A stretch of DNA of 31,173 bases from an uncultured Collinsella sp. (GTDB lineage Bacteria; Actinomycetota; Coriobacteriia; Coriobacteriales; Coriobacteriaceae). The stretch covers positions 1-31,173 of the forward strand of contig CAADVS010000030.1 of assembly GCA_900752545.1 (NCBI GenBank), given 5' to 3'. A model generated the notes under the pieces. That model ran no database searches. It worked only from the letters and a program-made list of their open reading frames with translations, and had not been told where the DNA came from. A program made the position numbers and the translations under genes. Positions within the stretch are counted from its first letter, which is position 1, and each line of letters starts with the position of its first letter. Shown one piece after another: positions 22,993-31,115 of the stretch.

Positions 22993-24012
22993 CTACAAAA
23001 CGATGCCGTCCATAGAGTTGGCGACGTTCTCAACAAGCCCGGCGCGCACGGCCTCCGCCGCGGCAAGCGTACCGTTTTTGACGGCCTCGACCGAGGTAGC
23101 ACCGTGGCCGATCAGGACCACGCCACGCAGGCCCAGCAGAATGGCACCGCCTTTGGCATCGCCCGAGAGCTTTGCCTTGATCTCGCGCATCTGCTTTTTG
23201 ATGAGCAGCGCGGCGATCTTGGTGCCGAGCGAAGCCATAAAGGCACCCTTGAGCTCTTGCAGCAAAAACTTAGCGGCGCCCTCGGTTGCCTTGAGCGCGA
23301 TGTTGCCCGACATGCCATCGGCAACGACGACGTCAAAGTTACCCGAGGTCAGGTCGGTACCCTCGCAGTTGCCCACAAAGCCGGGAACGGCGGCCTTCAT
23401 GGCAGGGAAGCACGCCTTGGTAAAGTTGGAGCCCTTCTCATCCTCGGTGCCGTTGCCGAGCAGACCGACGCGGGGATGCTCAATGCCCAAGACGACGCGC
23501 GCATAGGCGCTACCCATCTGGGCAAAACGCACCATGTCGTCGACCTCGACATCGGGGTTGGCACCCATGTCGCACAGAACCGTCAGGCCGCCGGCGCGGT
23601 TGGGCAGTGCGTTGGTGAGGCACGGACGCACCGGCTGCTTCTTGCCCTCGGCCTGATACCTAAATGGCGTCACGTAGGCGGTAGCGGCAGCGGTCATGGC
23701 GCCGGTGGAGCCGGCGGAGAAGAACGCATCCGCGTTACCCTTCTTAATGGCGCGGCAGGCAAGCACGATCGAGGACTTGCGCTTGGTCATCACGGCTCGA
23801 ATGGGATCGTCATCCATGGCGATGACATCGGGCGCCTCCAAGGCCTCAACACGAGCGTGAGCCGCGGCAAAGGGGTTCACGATCTCTGCGGGACCGACGG
23901 CCAAGACCTCGATATCGGGATCCGCAGCAAGCGCCGCCTCGATACCGTCGAGGACAACCTGAGGCTTCTCGTCTCCACCCACAACGTCTACACAAACGCG
24001 AACGTTACTCAT
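22993..24012 (-). CDS. plsX: Phosphate acyltransferase PlsX
   Basis: PlsX converts acyl-ACP to acyl-phosphate, the donor for PlsY in phospholipid synthesis, and acts as a peripheral membrane enzyme. The 339-residue product shows VCVDVVGGDEKP at the N-terminus (the usual D-x-x-GGD pattern), FFSAGSTGAMTAAA, CDMGANPDV, LLGNGTEDEKG, and VVADGMSGNIALKATEG near the C-terminus. The start at 24012 is preferred because AAGGAG lies seven bases upstream; an ATG two codons earlier is too close to it. A terminator-like hairpin sits just before this gene. Confidence 0.95.
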   Translation of the reverse strand: MSNVRVCVDVVGGDEKPQVVLDGIEAALAADPDIEVLAVGPAEIVNPFAAAHARVEALEAPDVIAMDDDPIRAVMTKRKSSIVLACRAIKKGNADAFFSAGSTGAMTAAATAYVTPFRYQAEGKKQPVRPCLTNALPNRAGGLTVLCDMGANPDVEVDDMVRFAQMGSAYARVVLGIEHPRVGLLGNGTEDEKGSNFTKACFPAMKAAVPGFVGNCEGTDLTSGNFDVVVADGMSGNIALKATEGAAKFLLQELKGAFMASLGTKIAALLIKKQMREIKAKLSGDAKGGAILLGLRGVVLIGHGATSVEAVKNGTLAAAEAVRAGLVENVANSMDGIVL

Positions 24013-24029
24013 ATACATGCTCCTTATAC

Positions 24030-24059
24030 AAAAATGGCCGACTCATTGAGCCGGCCATT
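24030..24059 (-). terminator. Terminator or attenuator between rpmF and plsX
   Basis: On the minus strand AATGGCCGGCTC pairs with GAGTCGGCCATT (12 pairs including one G-U, loop AAT), followed directly by TTTTTG. It meets the criteria for a Rho-independent terminator and lies 41 bases after the rpmF stop and 18 bases before the plsX start. Partial readthrough could set the ratio between ribosomal protein and lipid genes. Confidence 0.75.
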
Positions 24060-24099
24060 GTGGTTCCAGTTGGAACGGCATCGCATCCAGAGTATACAG

Positions 24100-24279
24100 T
24101 TACTCGGTAACGATAACCTCGCGGTCCTTGTAGAAACCGCAGCTGGGGCACACGTGGTGCGGGAGCTTGACAGCGCCGCAACGGGGGCACGTGGACTGAG
24201 CCGCAGCCGAGATCTTCATGTTGGCGGAACGACGGGTGTGAGTGCGGATACGACCCTGCTTTTGTTTAGGTACGAGCAT
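24100..24279 (-). CDS. rpmF: Ribosomal protein bL32
   Basis: The 59-residue product begins MLVPKQKQGRIRTHTRRSAN and has the L32 zinc site, CPRC at 31-34 and CPSC at 44-47. It is a structural protein of the 50S subunit. The zinc-binding form is the one used under zinc sufficiency. The ATG follows AAGGAAGG by six bases. It lies directly after the DUF177 gene, the usual partner of rpmF across bacteria, and before plsX; this trio is widely conserved. Confidence 0.95.
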   Translation of the reverse strand: MLVPKQKQGRIRTHTRRSANMKISAAAQSTCPRCGAVKLPHHVCPSCGFYKDREVIVTE

Positions 24280-24343
24280 AGTGACCTTCCTTATGAACTA
24301 TCCAGTGTGGCGATTACGCGCAAGTAGCGATACTACCACAGTT

Positions 24344-24898
24344 TTACTCGTCAAGCTTGAGATTCTTCAATGCTGCAAATGGATTTTCCGTGGCAGCGGC
24401 CCATTCAGCCTCTGCTTGAGCGGCGCAATCGCATTGCTCGACGTTGAGATTGATGCCGCACGTGGGGCATAGGCCGCGACAATCGGGCTTGCACAGGACA
24501 ACGAACGGCGTGTCCATGACGACCGCATCGTTGATGGGCTCACCCAGATCGACGATGCGATCCTCACCCAGTAACTCGTAGCCGTCTTCGTAGGCCTCGG
24601 GATCCTCGGGCTCGTTAAAGAGATAGAATTCCTCGATCTCACCGGCAATATCAAACGAAGCGGGCTCCAGGCAACGGTCGCACTCACCGGTTGCGTGCGC
24701 GCGGACCATGCCCGTAAGCAGAACACCGGTGCCGGCATTGGTAAAGACCACGTCGTAGTCAATGCCGTCCTGCAGCTGATACTCCTTCTCGCCCACCGTA
24801 TAGGCGGCGACATCGACCTTGCCGGTCAGCGGGTACGAGTCTCCGGGAAACTCGAGCTGCTCGGAAAGATCGACGGTGACGTTCGGGAACTCAGCCAT
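24344..24898 (-). CDS. DUF177/YceD family protein linked to 23S rRNA and bL32
   Basis: The 184-residue acidic protein begins MAEFPNVTVDLSEQLEFPG. It has the family pattern of a central cysteine pair (ATGECDRCLEP), an acidic stretch (EEFYLFNEPEDPEAYEDGY) and the C-terminal metal-site-like CKPDCRGLCPTCGINLN with a later CDC. From family knowledge DUF177/YceD proteins are tied to 23S rRNA accumulation and sit next to rpmF; the exact mechanism is unsettled. The ATG shares one base with the stop of the upstream DivIVA-like gene (TAATG), and a 64-bp gap leads to rpmF. Confidence 0.88.
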   Translation of the reverse strand: MAEFPNVTVDLSEQLEFPGDSYPLTGKVDVAAYTVGEKEYQLQDGIDYDVVFTNAGTGVLLTGMVRAHATGECDRCLEPASFDIAGEIEEFYLFNEPEDPEAYEDGYELLGEDRIVDLGEPINDAVVMDTPFVVLCKPDCRGLCPTCGINLNVEQCDCAAQAEAEWAAATENPFAALKNLKLDE

Positions 24899-25395
24899 TA
24901 CCACTGACCATTCTGCTGGGCGGCACCCTCGTTGAGTTGCTGACGGCAACGGGTGACGGTGCCGGTCAGGCTCTTGAGGTTCTCCTCGAGATGCGTAAAG
25001 ACCTGCTCGGCGTAATCCTCGGCGGCATAGCGCGTCTCGCGCTCGTACTGCTGGGCACGGTCGCGAATGTCGTCGGCCTGCTGCTGGGCTAAGCGGACGA
25101 TCTCCTGCTCACCGGCAATGGTGAGGGCCTGCTGCTGAGCATCGGCAATGATGGAATCGGCCTGAGCGGCGGCGGAAGCCATAAGCTCCTCGCGCTCCTT
25201 GAGGATACGGCGGGACTTCTGCCATTCCTCGGGATAGCTCATGCGGATCTCGTCGAGGATGTTAAAGAAGACGTCGGCGTCGATAACCTTCATCTGGGCG
25301 TTCTTGCCGAACGGCGTCTTAGCCTCTTCGATGAGCCCCTCGAGCTCGTCGACAAGACTCACGATCCTGTCGCCAGGAAAATTCTCGCCCGGCAT
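24898..25395 (-). CDS. Coiled-coil protein resembling DivIVA/SepIVA
   Basis: The 165-residue product is highly charged and glutamine-rich, with a predicted coiled coil from about 60 to 150 (KEREELMASAAAQADSIIAD, then QQQADDIRDRAQQYERE). An N-terminal segment, DRIVSLVDELEGLIEEAKTP, precedes it. It has no signal peptide or membrane segment. Such proteins in actinobacteria act as cell-division or polar-growth scaffolds (DivIVA, SepIVA), so a cytoskeletal role is plausible but similarity is only general. It also resembles the ATP synthase b-subunit coiled coil by composition. The start at 25395 is chosen because AAAGGAG lies five bases upstream. Its stop overlaps the DUF177 start. Confidence 0.7.
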   Translation of the reverse strand: MPGENFPGDRIVSLVDELEGLIEEAKTPFGKNAQMKVIDADVFFNILDEIRMSYPEEWQKSRRILKEREELMASAAAQADSIIADAQQQALTIAGEQEIVRLAQQQADDIRDRAQQYERETRYAAEDYAEQVFTHLEENLKSLTGTVTRCRQQLNEGAAQQNGQW

Positions 25396-25463
25396 CCGGT
25401 CTCCTTTCATAGGTAACATATCATCGTGTTAGTTTACCACATGCCACCAGGCATTAAAAAACG

Positions 25464-25961
25464 TCACGAAAAGCGATGTTTGAGCGCCTTGACCACATTG
25501 GGCGGAACAAAATTAGAGACGTCGCTACCGAGCGAGGCAATCTGGCGAACCACCGAGCTCGAGATATAGCCGTACTGCGGCGCACTCATGACAAAGATGG
25601 ACTCCAGCTCGTTATCCAGGCGGTAGTTGAGGTCGGCCTGCTGCAGCTCGTACTCAAAGTCGGTCATGGCGCGCAGACCTTTGACCACGGCTCCCGCACC
25701 CTGTTCGCGGGCAAAATCGACCAAGAGGCCGGTGAAAGGAAGCACCTCGACGCCGTCAATATCGCCGAGCGCTTCACGGGCCAGTGCCACGCGCTCGTCG
25801 AGCATGAACGTGGTGCCGACGCCGTTTTTGCCCTGCGACTCGGCGACGGCCACGATCACGCTGGGAAAGATGCGGCGGGCGCGGCGGATGACGTCGATAT
25901 GGCCAAACGTGATGGGATCGAAGGTGCCCGGGACGATTACGCAGTTAATGGTGTTACTCAT
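25464..25961 (-). CDS. coaD: Phosphopantetheine adenylyltransferase
   Basis: CoaD joins ATP and 4'-phosphopantetheine to dephospho-CoA, the penultimate step of coenzyme A synthesis. The 165-residue protein carries the nucleotidyltransferase motif PGTFDPITFGH (11-21, with the T/HxGH). Further marks are GLRAMTDFEYELQ and SAPQYGYISSSVVRQIA, both characteristic of PPAT. The ATG at 25961 has GGAGG six bases upstream and overlaps the end of rsmD by 8 bases. CoA is the source of the ACP prosthetic group, so its place near acpP and plsX is meaningful. Confidence 0.96.
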   Translation of the reverse strand: MSNTINCVIVPGTFDPITFGHIDVIRRARRIFPSVIVAVAESQGKNGVGTTFMLDERVALAREALGDIDGVEVLPFTGLLVDFAREQGAGAVVKGLRAMTDFEYELQQADLNYRLDNELESIFVMSAPQYGYISSSVVRQIASLGSDVSNFVPPNVVKALKHRFS

Positions 25962-26583
25962 GGGCGTCCTCCGTGGGTGCGTCGCTATCGTTGTCATCAT
26001 CCTCGCCGTTGCCAACCCAGCGCAGCAAGTCAACCGAGGTTATGCCGTAACGCTTCTCGCGCACAGTCTCAAAGCCTGCCGGATGCGCACCCACGTCGGC
26101 CGCGGCGTGCTCAAAGAGCGCGTAGGCACCCTGCACCAGTAAGCCCTGCTGAGACAGGTTTTGCAGCAGCTCCTCGACCGGCTCGGCACCAAAAGCATAG
26201 GGTGGGTCGAGCAGGACCAGGTCAAAGGGACCGCCAGGCACGCGGCCGCGCGAGGCGCTTGCCAGCACGTCACCCGTCACCACGCGCCAACGCGCACGGT
26301 CACGGCAGAGCGACTCGATATTCTTGGTAATCAGACGAGCAGCGTTGCGATCGATCTCAAACGTGGTGAGCGAGCGGGCACCACGCGAGAGCATCTCGAT
26401 GCCCAAGGCGCCGGAGCCGCCAAATGCGTCCAGCACACGGACCTCGTCCAGATCGAAGTCGAATGCCGACATGACCATAGATGCGCACGCCTCGCGCACG
26501 CGATCGGTCGTGGGGCGGGTGACATCGCGACCACGGGGCTCCTCGATCTTACGACCGCGCCATTCACCGCCGATGATTCTCAT
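25954..26583 (-). CDS. rsmD: 16S rRNA (guanine966-N2)-methyltransferase RsmD
   Basis: RsmD methylates one guanine of 16S rRNA in the small subunit with S-adenosylmethionine. The 209-residue protein starts MRIIGGEWRGRKI and contains RPTTDRVREA (23-32), the SAM-binding LDAFGGSGALGIE (51-63) and the catalytic DPPY (126-129). A short acidic C-terminal tail (EDDDNDSDAPTEDAHE) is not typical and overlaps the coaD start. Its ATG overlaps the recG stop (ATGA). The rsmD-coaD pair is widely conserved in Gram-positive bacteria. Confidence 0.95.
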   Translation of the reverse strand: MRIIGGEWRGRKIEEPRGRDVTRPTTDRVREACASMVMSAFDFDLDEVRVLDAFGGSGALGIEMLSRGARSLTTFEIDRNAARLITKNIESLCRDRARWRVVTGDVLASASRGRVPGGPFDLVLLDPPYAFGAEPVEELLQNLSQQGLLVQGAYALFEHAAADVGAHPAGFETVREKRYGITSVDLLRWVGNGEDDDNDSDAPTEDAHE

Positions 26584-28757
26584 CCTCCGCTGACCTCCTT
26601 AAAGATGTGTCGATACCGCATGGCGACTGCATCGCGTAGAGGGCGCGTCGCCACGGAGTCAAGGTTGCAAGCATACCGCAAGAGCTCGACCGCGTCCAAA
26701 TGGGCCCACTCGATCAATTCCTCGTCGGTATCGAGGTCAACAAAGCGCAAGGTCACGCCGCCATGCTGGCGATAACCCAGGATTTCACCCTCGTGGCGCA
26801 GACGCAGGTCCATCTGGGCGAGCGTAAAGCCGTCCGAGGTCTTCTCGAGCGACTGAAGGCGGTCTTGAGCCGCCGACGCGCCGCCGTTGCCCTTGGAGTG
26901 CGTCATGACCAGGCACGTGCCCGACACGCTGCCGCGGCCTACGCGCCCGCGCAGCTGGTGCAAGGCCGCCAAACCAAAGCGCTCGCCGTTCTCGATGACC
27001 ATGACGGTGGCGTTGGGCACGTCAACGCCCACCTCGACCACCGTGGTCGAGACGAGCACATCGATCTCGCCACGCTTAAAGGCATCGAGGACCCGGTCCT
27101 TCTCCCCCGCCGGCATGCGGCCATGAAGACGCTCGATGGTAAGCCCCGGCAACGCAAGGCGCAGTCGGTCGAGCTCGGTTGCCGTATCGTGCAGCGGCAC
27201 AGGCACGGTCACGCGGCCTTCGTCGTCGCGGGCGATGCCGGGAACGTCTTCCAGCTCATCGGCCGAATCGCTCGGCTCCACGAGCGGACAGATCACGTAG
27301 GCTTGCTGACCCTTTTCGTGCGCCTCGCGAATGGCGCCATAGGCCAGGTCGCGACTCGACTCGGTGAGGACGCGCGTCGTCACGCCGGCACCCGGAACGG
27401 GACGATGGCGGATGATGCTCGTATCCAGGTCGCCGTACACCGAAAGCGCCAACGTGCGCGGGATCGGCGTGGCAGTCATGACCAGCAAGTCGGCACCCGG
27501 GCCTTTTGCGCGTAGGGCGTTACGCTGGCCCACACCAAAGCGGTGCTGCTCGTCGATCACCACAAGCGACAAATGCTTGAACGTGACGTTCTCCGAAAGC
27601 ACCGCATGGGTACCAAAGAGCACGTCGAGCTCGCCAGACTGGAGCCGCGCATGAATCTGTTCACGCTCGGCTGCCGGCGTGGCGCCCGTCAGGAGCGCCC
27701 AGGTCATACCAGCCTGCGAGAGCAGAGGGCCGGTCTTATCGGCATATTGACGCGCCAGCACGCCCGTGGGCGCCATAACGCAGGCCTGAGTGCCGCTATC
27801 GGCCGCGACCGCCAGTGCGCAGGCGGCAACGGCGGTCTTACCGGTACCGACGTCGCCCAGCAGCAGACGGTTCATCACGCGACCGCCATCGCACATGTCA
27901 TGCAGGATGTCTTGAAATGCAGCCTCCTGCTCATCGCTCAGCGAAAACGGCAGGGCCTGTTTAAGCGCAGCCAAATGCTCGCCCACGTCATGCGCATAAG
28001 GCACCACGTCGACCATACCGCCATCGTTGCGCAGGCGCAACGCGAGCTGCAAGCAGAGACACTCCTCGTAGGCAAGACGACGGCGCGCGATGTCGCGCTC
28101 GGCCATGCTCGAGGGAAAGTGGATCGAGCGCAGCGCACGGGCATTGCTCATGAGCTTCCGCTTTGCGCGCAGCGGCGCGGGAATGGGATCGAACGGATTG
28201 GCGATCACTTCGAGCGCACCGCTCACGATACGGCGCATCCATGCCTGACTCACGCCGTCACTTACGTAGTGGACCGGCAAAATGGTACCAGCGGCGCGCC
28301 CGTCCTCGAGCTTTTCAAAGTGGGGCGAGGCCATCTGCTTAAAACCGTAGGCAAACTCGACCTTGCCCATCACAGCCAGGCGGTCGCCCTGCTTAAGCTG
28401 TTGGGCAATCCAAGGCTGACGGAAAAAGGCAACCTGCAGCACGCCCGTCTCGTCCACGAGCGAGACCTCAGTCACCTGCATACGCGGACGGGGCTGCTTT
28501 TGGACAATACGGTCGACCGTGGCGATGATGGTGCACACGGTACCGATGGGCGCCATCTCGATGGACCACGAGCGAGTAAAGTCCAGGTAGCGATGAGGAA
28601 TATGGAGAAGGAGGTCCCCCACCGTCCGAATTCCCAGACGGCGAAGGGCCTCCTCACGTTTACCCGAAACATATTTGAGTCGCGCGATATCCTCGTCGAG
28701 CGCATTGCTCTGGGCAAAGCGCTCCGAGACGCGCGGCACGGAGCACAGCTCGGACAT
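26580..28757 (-). CDS. recG: ATP-dependent DNA helicase RecG
   Basis: RecG remodels stalled replication forks and branched recombination intermediates. The 725-residue protein has an N-terminal wedge/OB domain (about 20-160, with VGDLLLHIPHRYLDF). The helicase core carries Walker A GDVGTGKT (301-308), DEQHRFGVGQR (402-412) and TATPIPRTLALS. The second helicase half has STTVVEVGVDVPNA and LRGRVGRG. Length is normal. It starts 9 bases after fakA and ends with a 4-base overlap into rsmD. The fakA-recG order is shared with Firmicutes. Confidence 0.97.
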   Translation of the reverse strand: MSELCSVPRVSERFAQSNALDEDIARLKYVSGKREEALRRLGIRTVGDLLLHIPHRYLDFTRSWSIEMAPIGTVCTIIATVDRIVQKQPRPRMQVTEVSLVDETGVLQVAFFRQPWIAQQLKQGDRLAVMGKVEFAYGFKQMASPHFEKLEDGRAAGTILPVHYVSDGVSQAWMRRIVSGALEVIANPFDPIPAPLRAKRKLMSNARALRSIHFPSSMAERDIARRRLAYEECLCLQLALRLRNDGGMVDVVPYAHDVGEHLAALKQALPFSLSDEQEAAFQDILHDMCDGGRVMNRLLLGDVGTGKTAVAACALAVAADSGTQACVMAPTGVLARQYADKTGPLLSQAGMTWALLTGATPAAEREQIHARLQSGELDVLFGTHAVLSENVTFKHLSLVVIDEQHRFGVGQRNALRAKGPGADLLVMTATPIPRTLALSVYGDLDTSIIRHRPVPGAGVTTRVLTESSRDLAYGAIREAHEKGQQAYVICPLVEPSDSADELEDVPGIARDDEGRVTVPVPLHDTATELDRLRLALPGLTIERLHGRMPAGEKDRVLDAFKRGEIDVLVSTTVVEVGVDVPNATVMVIENGERFGLAALHQLRGRVGRGSVSGTCLVMTHSKGNGGASAAQDRLQSLEKTSDGFTLAQMDLRLRHEGEILGYRQHGGVTLRFVDLDTDEELIEWAHLDAVELLRYACNLDSVATRPLRDAVAMRYRHIFKEVSGG

Positions 28758-28766
28758 AGGCAGAGC

Positions 28767-30428
28767 CTACTCGATCGAGAAGATCACGGGATAGAGCGGC
28801 TGCTCGCCACGATGGGCGTCGATCTCCAGATCGGGCTGAGCCTCCTCGATAGCGTCGACGATCTCCTGGAAGGCCTCGTCGGACAGCTCCTCACCGGCCA
28901 GAATCGTCAACGCGTCGCCCTCCTCTTCCTCCTGCATACGGTTGATGCAGTCGAGCGTGACCTGCTTCACGTCGGAGCCGACCACATCGATGGAGCCGGC
29001 GATGATGCCCATGACGTCACCGGAGTGAATCGGCGAGCCGTCAGAAGCGCTGGAGTCGCGAACGGCGCGGGTGACCTCGCCATCGCGGACCTCGCTGATG
29101 GCATCGACCATAGCGGCAACAGCATCCTCGAGCTCGGAATCGGGCAGGACCGCGAACAGCGCGGAGAAGGCCTGCGGGACGGTCTTGGTGGGAACGACGG
29201 CAACCTTCTTGTCGGTGCAGGCGGAGGCAGCGGCCTCGGCAGCCATGCGGATGTTGCCGTTGTTGGGCAGGATGATGACCGAGGTCGCGTTGACCTGGTC
29301 GACGGCGCCCAGCAAGTCGGCGGTCGAGGGGTTCATGGTCTGGCCACCCGACACGATCACATCGACGCCGAGGGACTTGAGGATGTCGGCCTCGCCGGAA
29401 CCGGCGGCAACGGCGACAAAACCCAGCGCCTTGGCAGGCTCGGCGGCCTTCTCCTGGTCCTCGTGGATCTTAGCGGTACGGTCGTGGGCCTCCATCTCCA
29501 TGTTGTGGATAAAGACCTCATAGATCTGACCGAGCTGAAGCATGTGCTCGAGCACCAGGTTGGGGGTGTTGGAGTGCACGTGGATCTTATAGTCGGGATA
29601 GGCACCAACGAGCAGCTCACAGTCGCCCATAGAGCCCAGGAACTTCAGACACTCGTCCTCGTCAAACGGGGCATCGGCCTTAAAGAGGAACTCGTTGCAG
29701 TAGCGGAACTCCGAGCCCTCCCAGTCGTCGTTGGCCTCGATCTCCACGCGATCGAGGGCGGCGTCACGGGCAGAGCCAGCGGAATCGAACGTAGCGGAGA
29801 AATCCTCGACCACGGTGCTGCGGCCAAGGGCGGCGGCAACAAAGTTCTCCAAGAAGATAGCAAAGCCAAAGGCGCCGGAGTCGACCACGCCGTTCTCCTT
29901 GAGGACGGGCAGCAGGTCGGGCGTACGGGCGACGGACTGGTAGGCCTCGACGACGATGGCGTCGAGCGCATCCTCGGCAGAGAACTTCTTCTTCTCGCAC
30001 TCGTCTGCCTTCGTCGAAACATCACGCAGGACCGTGAGGATTGTGCCCTCGATGGGCTTACGAACAGCCTGGAAGGCAACCTTGACGGCGCGACGGAAGG
30101 CGAAGGCGATATTGGCGGACGTAATGGGCTCATCGGCAGAGACAAGGCCCTCGGCCACGCCGCGTAAGATCTGCGAGGTGATGACGCCGGAGTTGCCGCG
30201 AGCACCCATCAGGGAGCCGTGGGTAATGGCGCCAGCAATGGCCTCCATGTCGGCATCGGCGGGAAGGGCGGAAAGCTCCTTGGTCACCGAGGCGAGCGTG
30301 AGCGACATGTTGGTGCCGGTGTCACCGTCGGGTACGGGGAAGACGTTGAGCTTGTTGATCTCCTCGGCCTTTTCGGAAACGGCAGCCGCAGCGATCGGAA
30401 AACAGGTGCGAATGGTCTTTGCAATCAT
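28767..30428 (-). CDS. fakA: Fatty acid kinase subunit FakA (DAK2/DhaL domain protein)
   Basis: FakA phosphorylates fatty acids presented by a FakB carrier, feeding acyl-phosphate into the PlsX/PlsY pathway. The 553-residue protein has an N-terminal DhaL-like nucleotide-binding domain with NVFPVPDGDTGTNM (28-41, metal-binding aspartates) and GARGNSGV (75-82). A middle domain and a C-terminal DegV-like domain (VSGGQTMNPSTADLL, later TILAGEEL) follow. Architecture and length match the YloV/FakA family. It lies 27 bases after asp23, as in Firmicutes. No fakB is visible in the window. The ribosome-binding site is weak (GGAG 12 bases upstream), so it may depend on translation of asp23. Confidence 0.92.
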   Translation of the reverse strand: MIAKTIRTCFPIAAAAVSEKAEEINKLNVFPVPDGDTGTNMSLTLASVTKELSALPADADMEAIAGAITHGSLMGARGNSGVITSQILRGVAEGLVSADEPITSANIAFAFRRAVKVAFQAVRKPIEGTILTVLRDVSTKADECEKKKFSAEDALDAIVVEAYQSVARTPDLLPVLKENGVVDSGAFGFAIFLENFVAAALGRSTVVEDFSATFDSAGSARDAALDRVEIEANDDWEGSEFRYCNEFLFKADAPFDEDECLKFLGSMGDCELLVGAYPDYKIHVHSNTPNLVLEHMLQLGQIYEVFIHNMEMEAHDRTAKIHEDQEKAAEPAKALGFVAVAAGSGEADILKSLGVDVIVSGGQTMNPSTADLLGAVDQVNATSVIILPNNGNIRMAAEAAASACTDKKVAVVPTKTVPQAFSALFAVLPDSELEDAVAAMVDAISEVRDGEVTRAVRDSSASDGSPIHSGDVMGIIAGSIDVVGSDVKQVTLDCINRMQEEEEGDALTILAGEELSDEAFQEIVDAIEEAQPDLEIDAHRGEQPLYPVIFSIE

Positions 30429-30455
30429 GAGTGGTGAAATCTCCGTATTCGGATG

Positions 30456-30812
30456 CTAGTTCAGACGGCTCTTGAGCGCGTCGATGTGAATGCCGATCTT
30501 AAGGCTGGCGGGATCGATTTGGGCGATCTCCTGCAGGGTGAAGGCGACGGAGCTCGAAAGATTGTGGCAGACGGACTTCATGTTGACGCCGTTCTCGAGC
30601 ACGACGTGAAGGTCGACCGTAAGGCCGTTCTCGTCGGCGGAAACAAGCACGCCCTTGCGGAGGCGCTGGCCGGCAAGCAGGCGCACGCTCTCGGCGCCCT
30701 GCAGCTGTTCGGCCATACCGACGACGCCGTAGCAGGTCATCGCGGCATAACCGGCAATATCGGCAATAACGTCATTCGAGACGCTCAGGCTGCCGTTAAT
30801 GGTCTCAGACAC
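30456..30812 (-). CDS. Asp23/Gls24 family envelope stress protein
   Basis: The 118-residue protein starts VSETINGSLSVSNDVIADIAG. A GTG start at 30812 is chosen because AAAAGGAG lies six bases upstream; an upstream in-frame ATG adds 11 unsupported residues. The Asp23 pattern is visible (the start of the alkaline shock domain, then GVVGMAEQLQGAES, GLTVDLHVVLENGVN and IHIDAL at the end). From family knowledge such proteins associate with the membrane or respond to alkaline and cell-wall stress. It is the first gene of the large cluster and precedes fakA, as in Bacillus (yloU-yloV). Confidence 0.88.
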   Translation of the reverse strand: MSETINGSLSVSNDVIADIAGYAAMTCYGVVGMAEQLQGAESVRLLAGQRLRKGVLVSADENGLTVDLHVVLENGVNMKSVCHNLSSSVAFTLQEIAQIDPASLKIGIHIDALKSRLN

Positions 30813-30970
30813 AAGAATCTCCTTTTCTGGTGCTCGCGGCACCATGTCGTGGGAGCAATCATTCCAATAGTTTACAACGAGTGCGCCATGTTGAGGTGGC
30901 GGGGTTCGCGATTACATCCTCGACACGAAATGTTGATACGGTAACGTTCGCCACAATCGATCCCGGCATG

Positions 30971-31000
30971 AAAAAACCCGCCGCATAAGCGACGGGTTTT
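30971..31000 (-). terminator. Rho-independent terminator of the tRNA-Asn genes
   Basis: On the minus strand AAAACCCGTCGC pairs with GCGGCGGGTTTT (12 pairs with one G-U, loop TTAT), followed by a run of six T that overlaps the stem base. It lies six bases after the CCA end of the complete tRNA-Asn gene. Confidence 0.88.
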
Positions 31001-31006
31001 ACAACC

Positions 31007-31081
31007 TGGCTCCCCGGGTAGGACTCGAACCTACAACAGCGCGGTTAACAGCCGCGTGCTCTACCATTGAGCTACCGAGGA
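31007..31081 (-). tRNA. tRNA-Asn (anticodon GUU)
   Basis: On the minus strand the gene begins TCCTCGGTAGCTCAATGG. The acceptor stem TCCTCGG pairs with CCGGGGA (one U-G). The D-arm is AGCTCAATGGTAGAGC. The anticodon arm GCGGCTGTTAACCGC has anticodon GTT, which reads asparagine codons AAU and AAC. The T-arm has GTTCGAGTC in GTAGGTTCGAGTCCTAC. The CCA end is encoded (complement of 31007-31009). Length is 75 bases including CCA. Confidence 0.97.
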
Positions 31082-31088
31082 ATTTAAA

Positions 31089-31106
31089 AGCCCAGCAGAA
31101 TGGGCT
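31089..31106 (-). terminator. Small hairpin between the two tRNA-Asn genes
   Basis: On the minus strand AGCCCA pairs with TGGGCT around TTCTGC, and TTTTA follows. It could be a weak terminator or a processing signal that separates the two tRNA genes in one transcript. Confidence 0.4.
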
Positions 31107-31115
31107 GAAAAAGTC

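Noticed and set aside
25396..25463. ATGCC-TGGT-GGCAT hairpin with a T run between coaD and the DivIVA-like gene
   Set aside because: The T run precedes the stem on the transcribed strand, the wrong side for a terminator, and the stem is only five pairs.
27543..30167. An 874-codon open frame on the plus strand across recG and fakA
   Set aside because: It runs antisense to two genes with unmistakable motifs. Its predicted protein is low-complexity (runs of G, D, H, L, V) as expected from the complement of high-G+C genes, and it has no recognisable domain.
30846..30970. Possible promoter of the asp23-ffh cluster (TCAACA and TGTAAACT elements on the minus strand)
   Set aside because: No -35/-10 pair with acceptable spacing and match was found, so no promoter is annotated although one is expected here.
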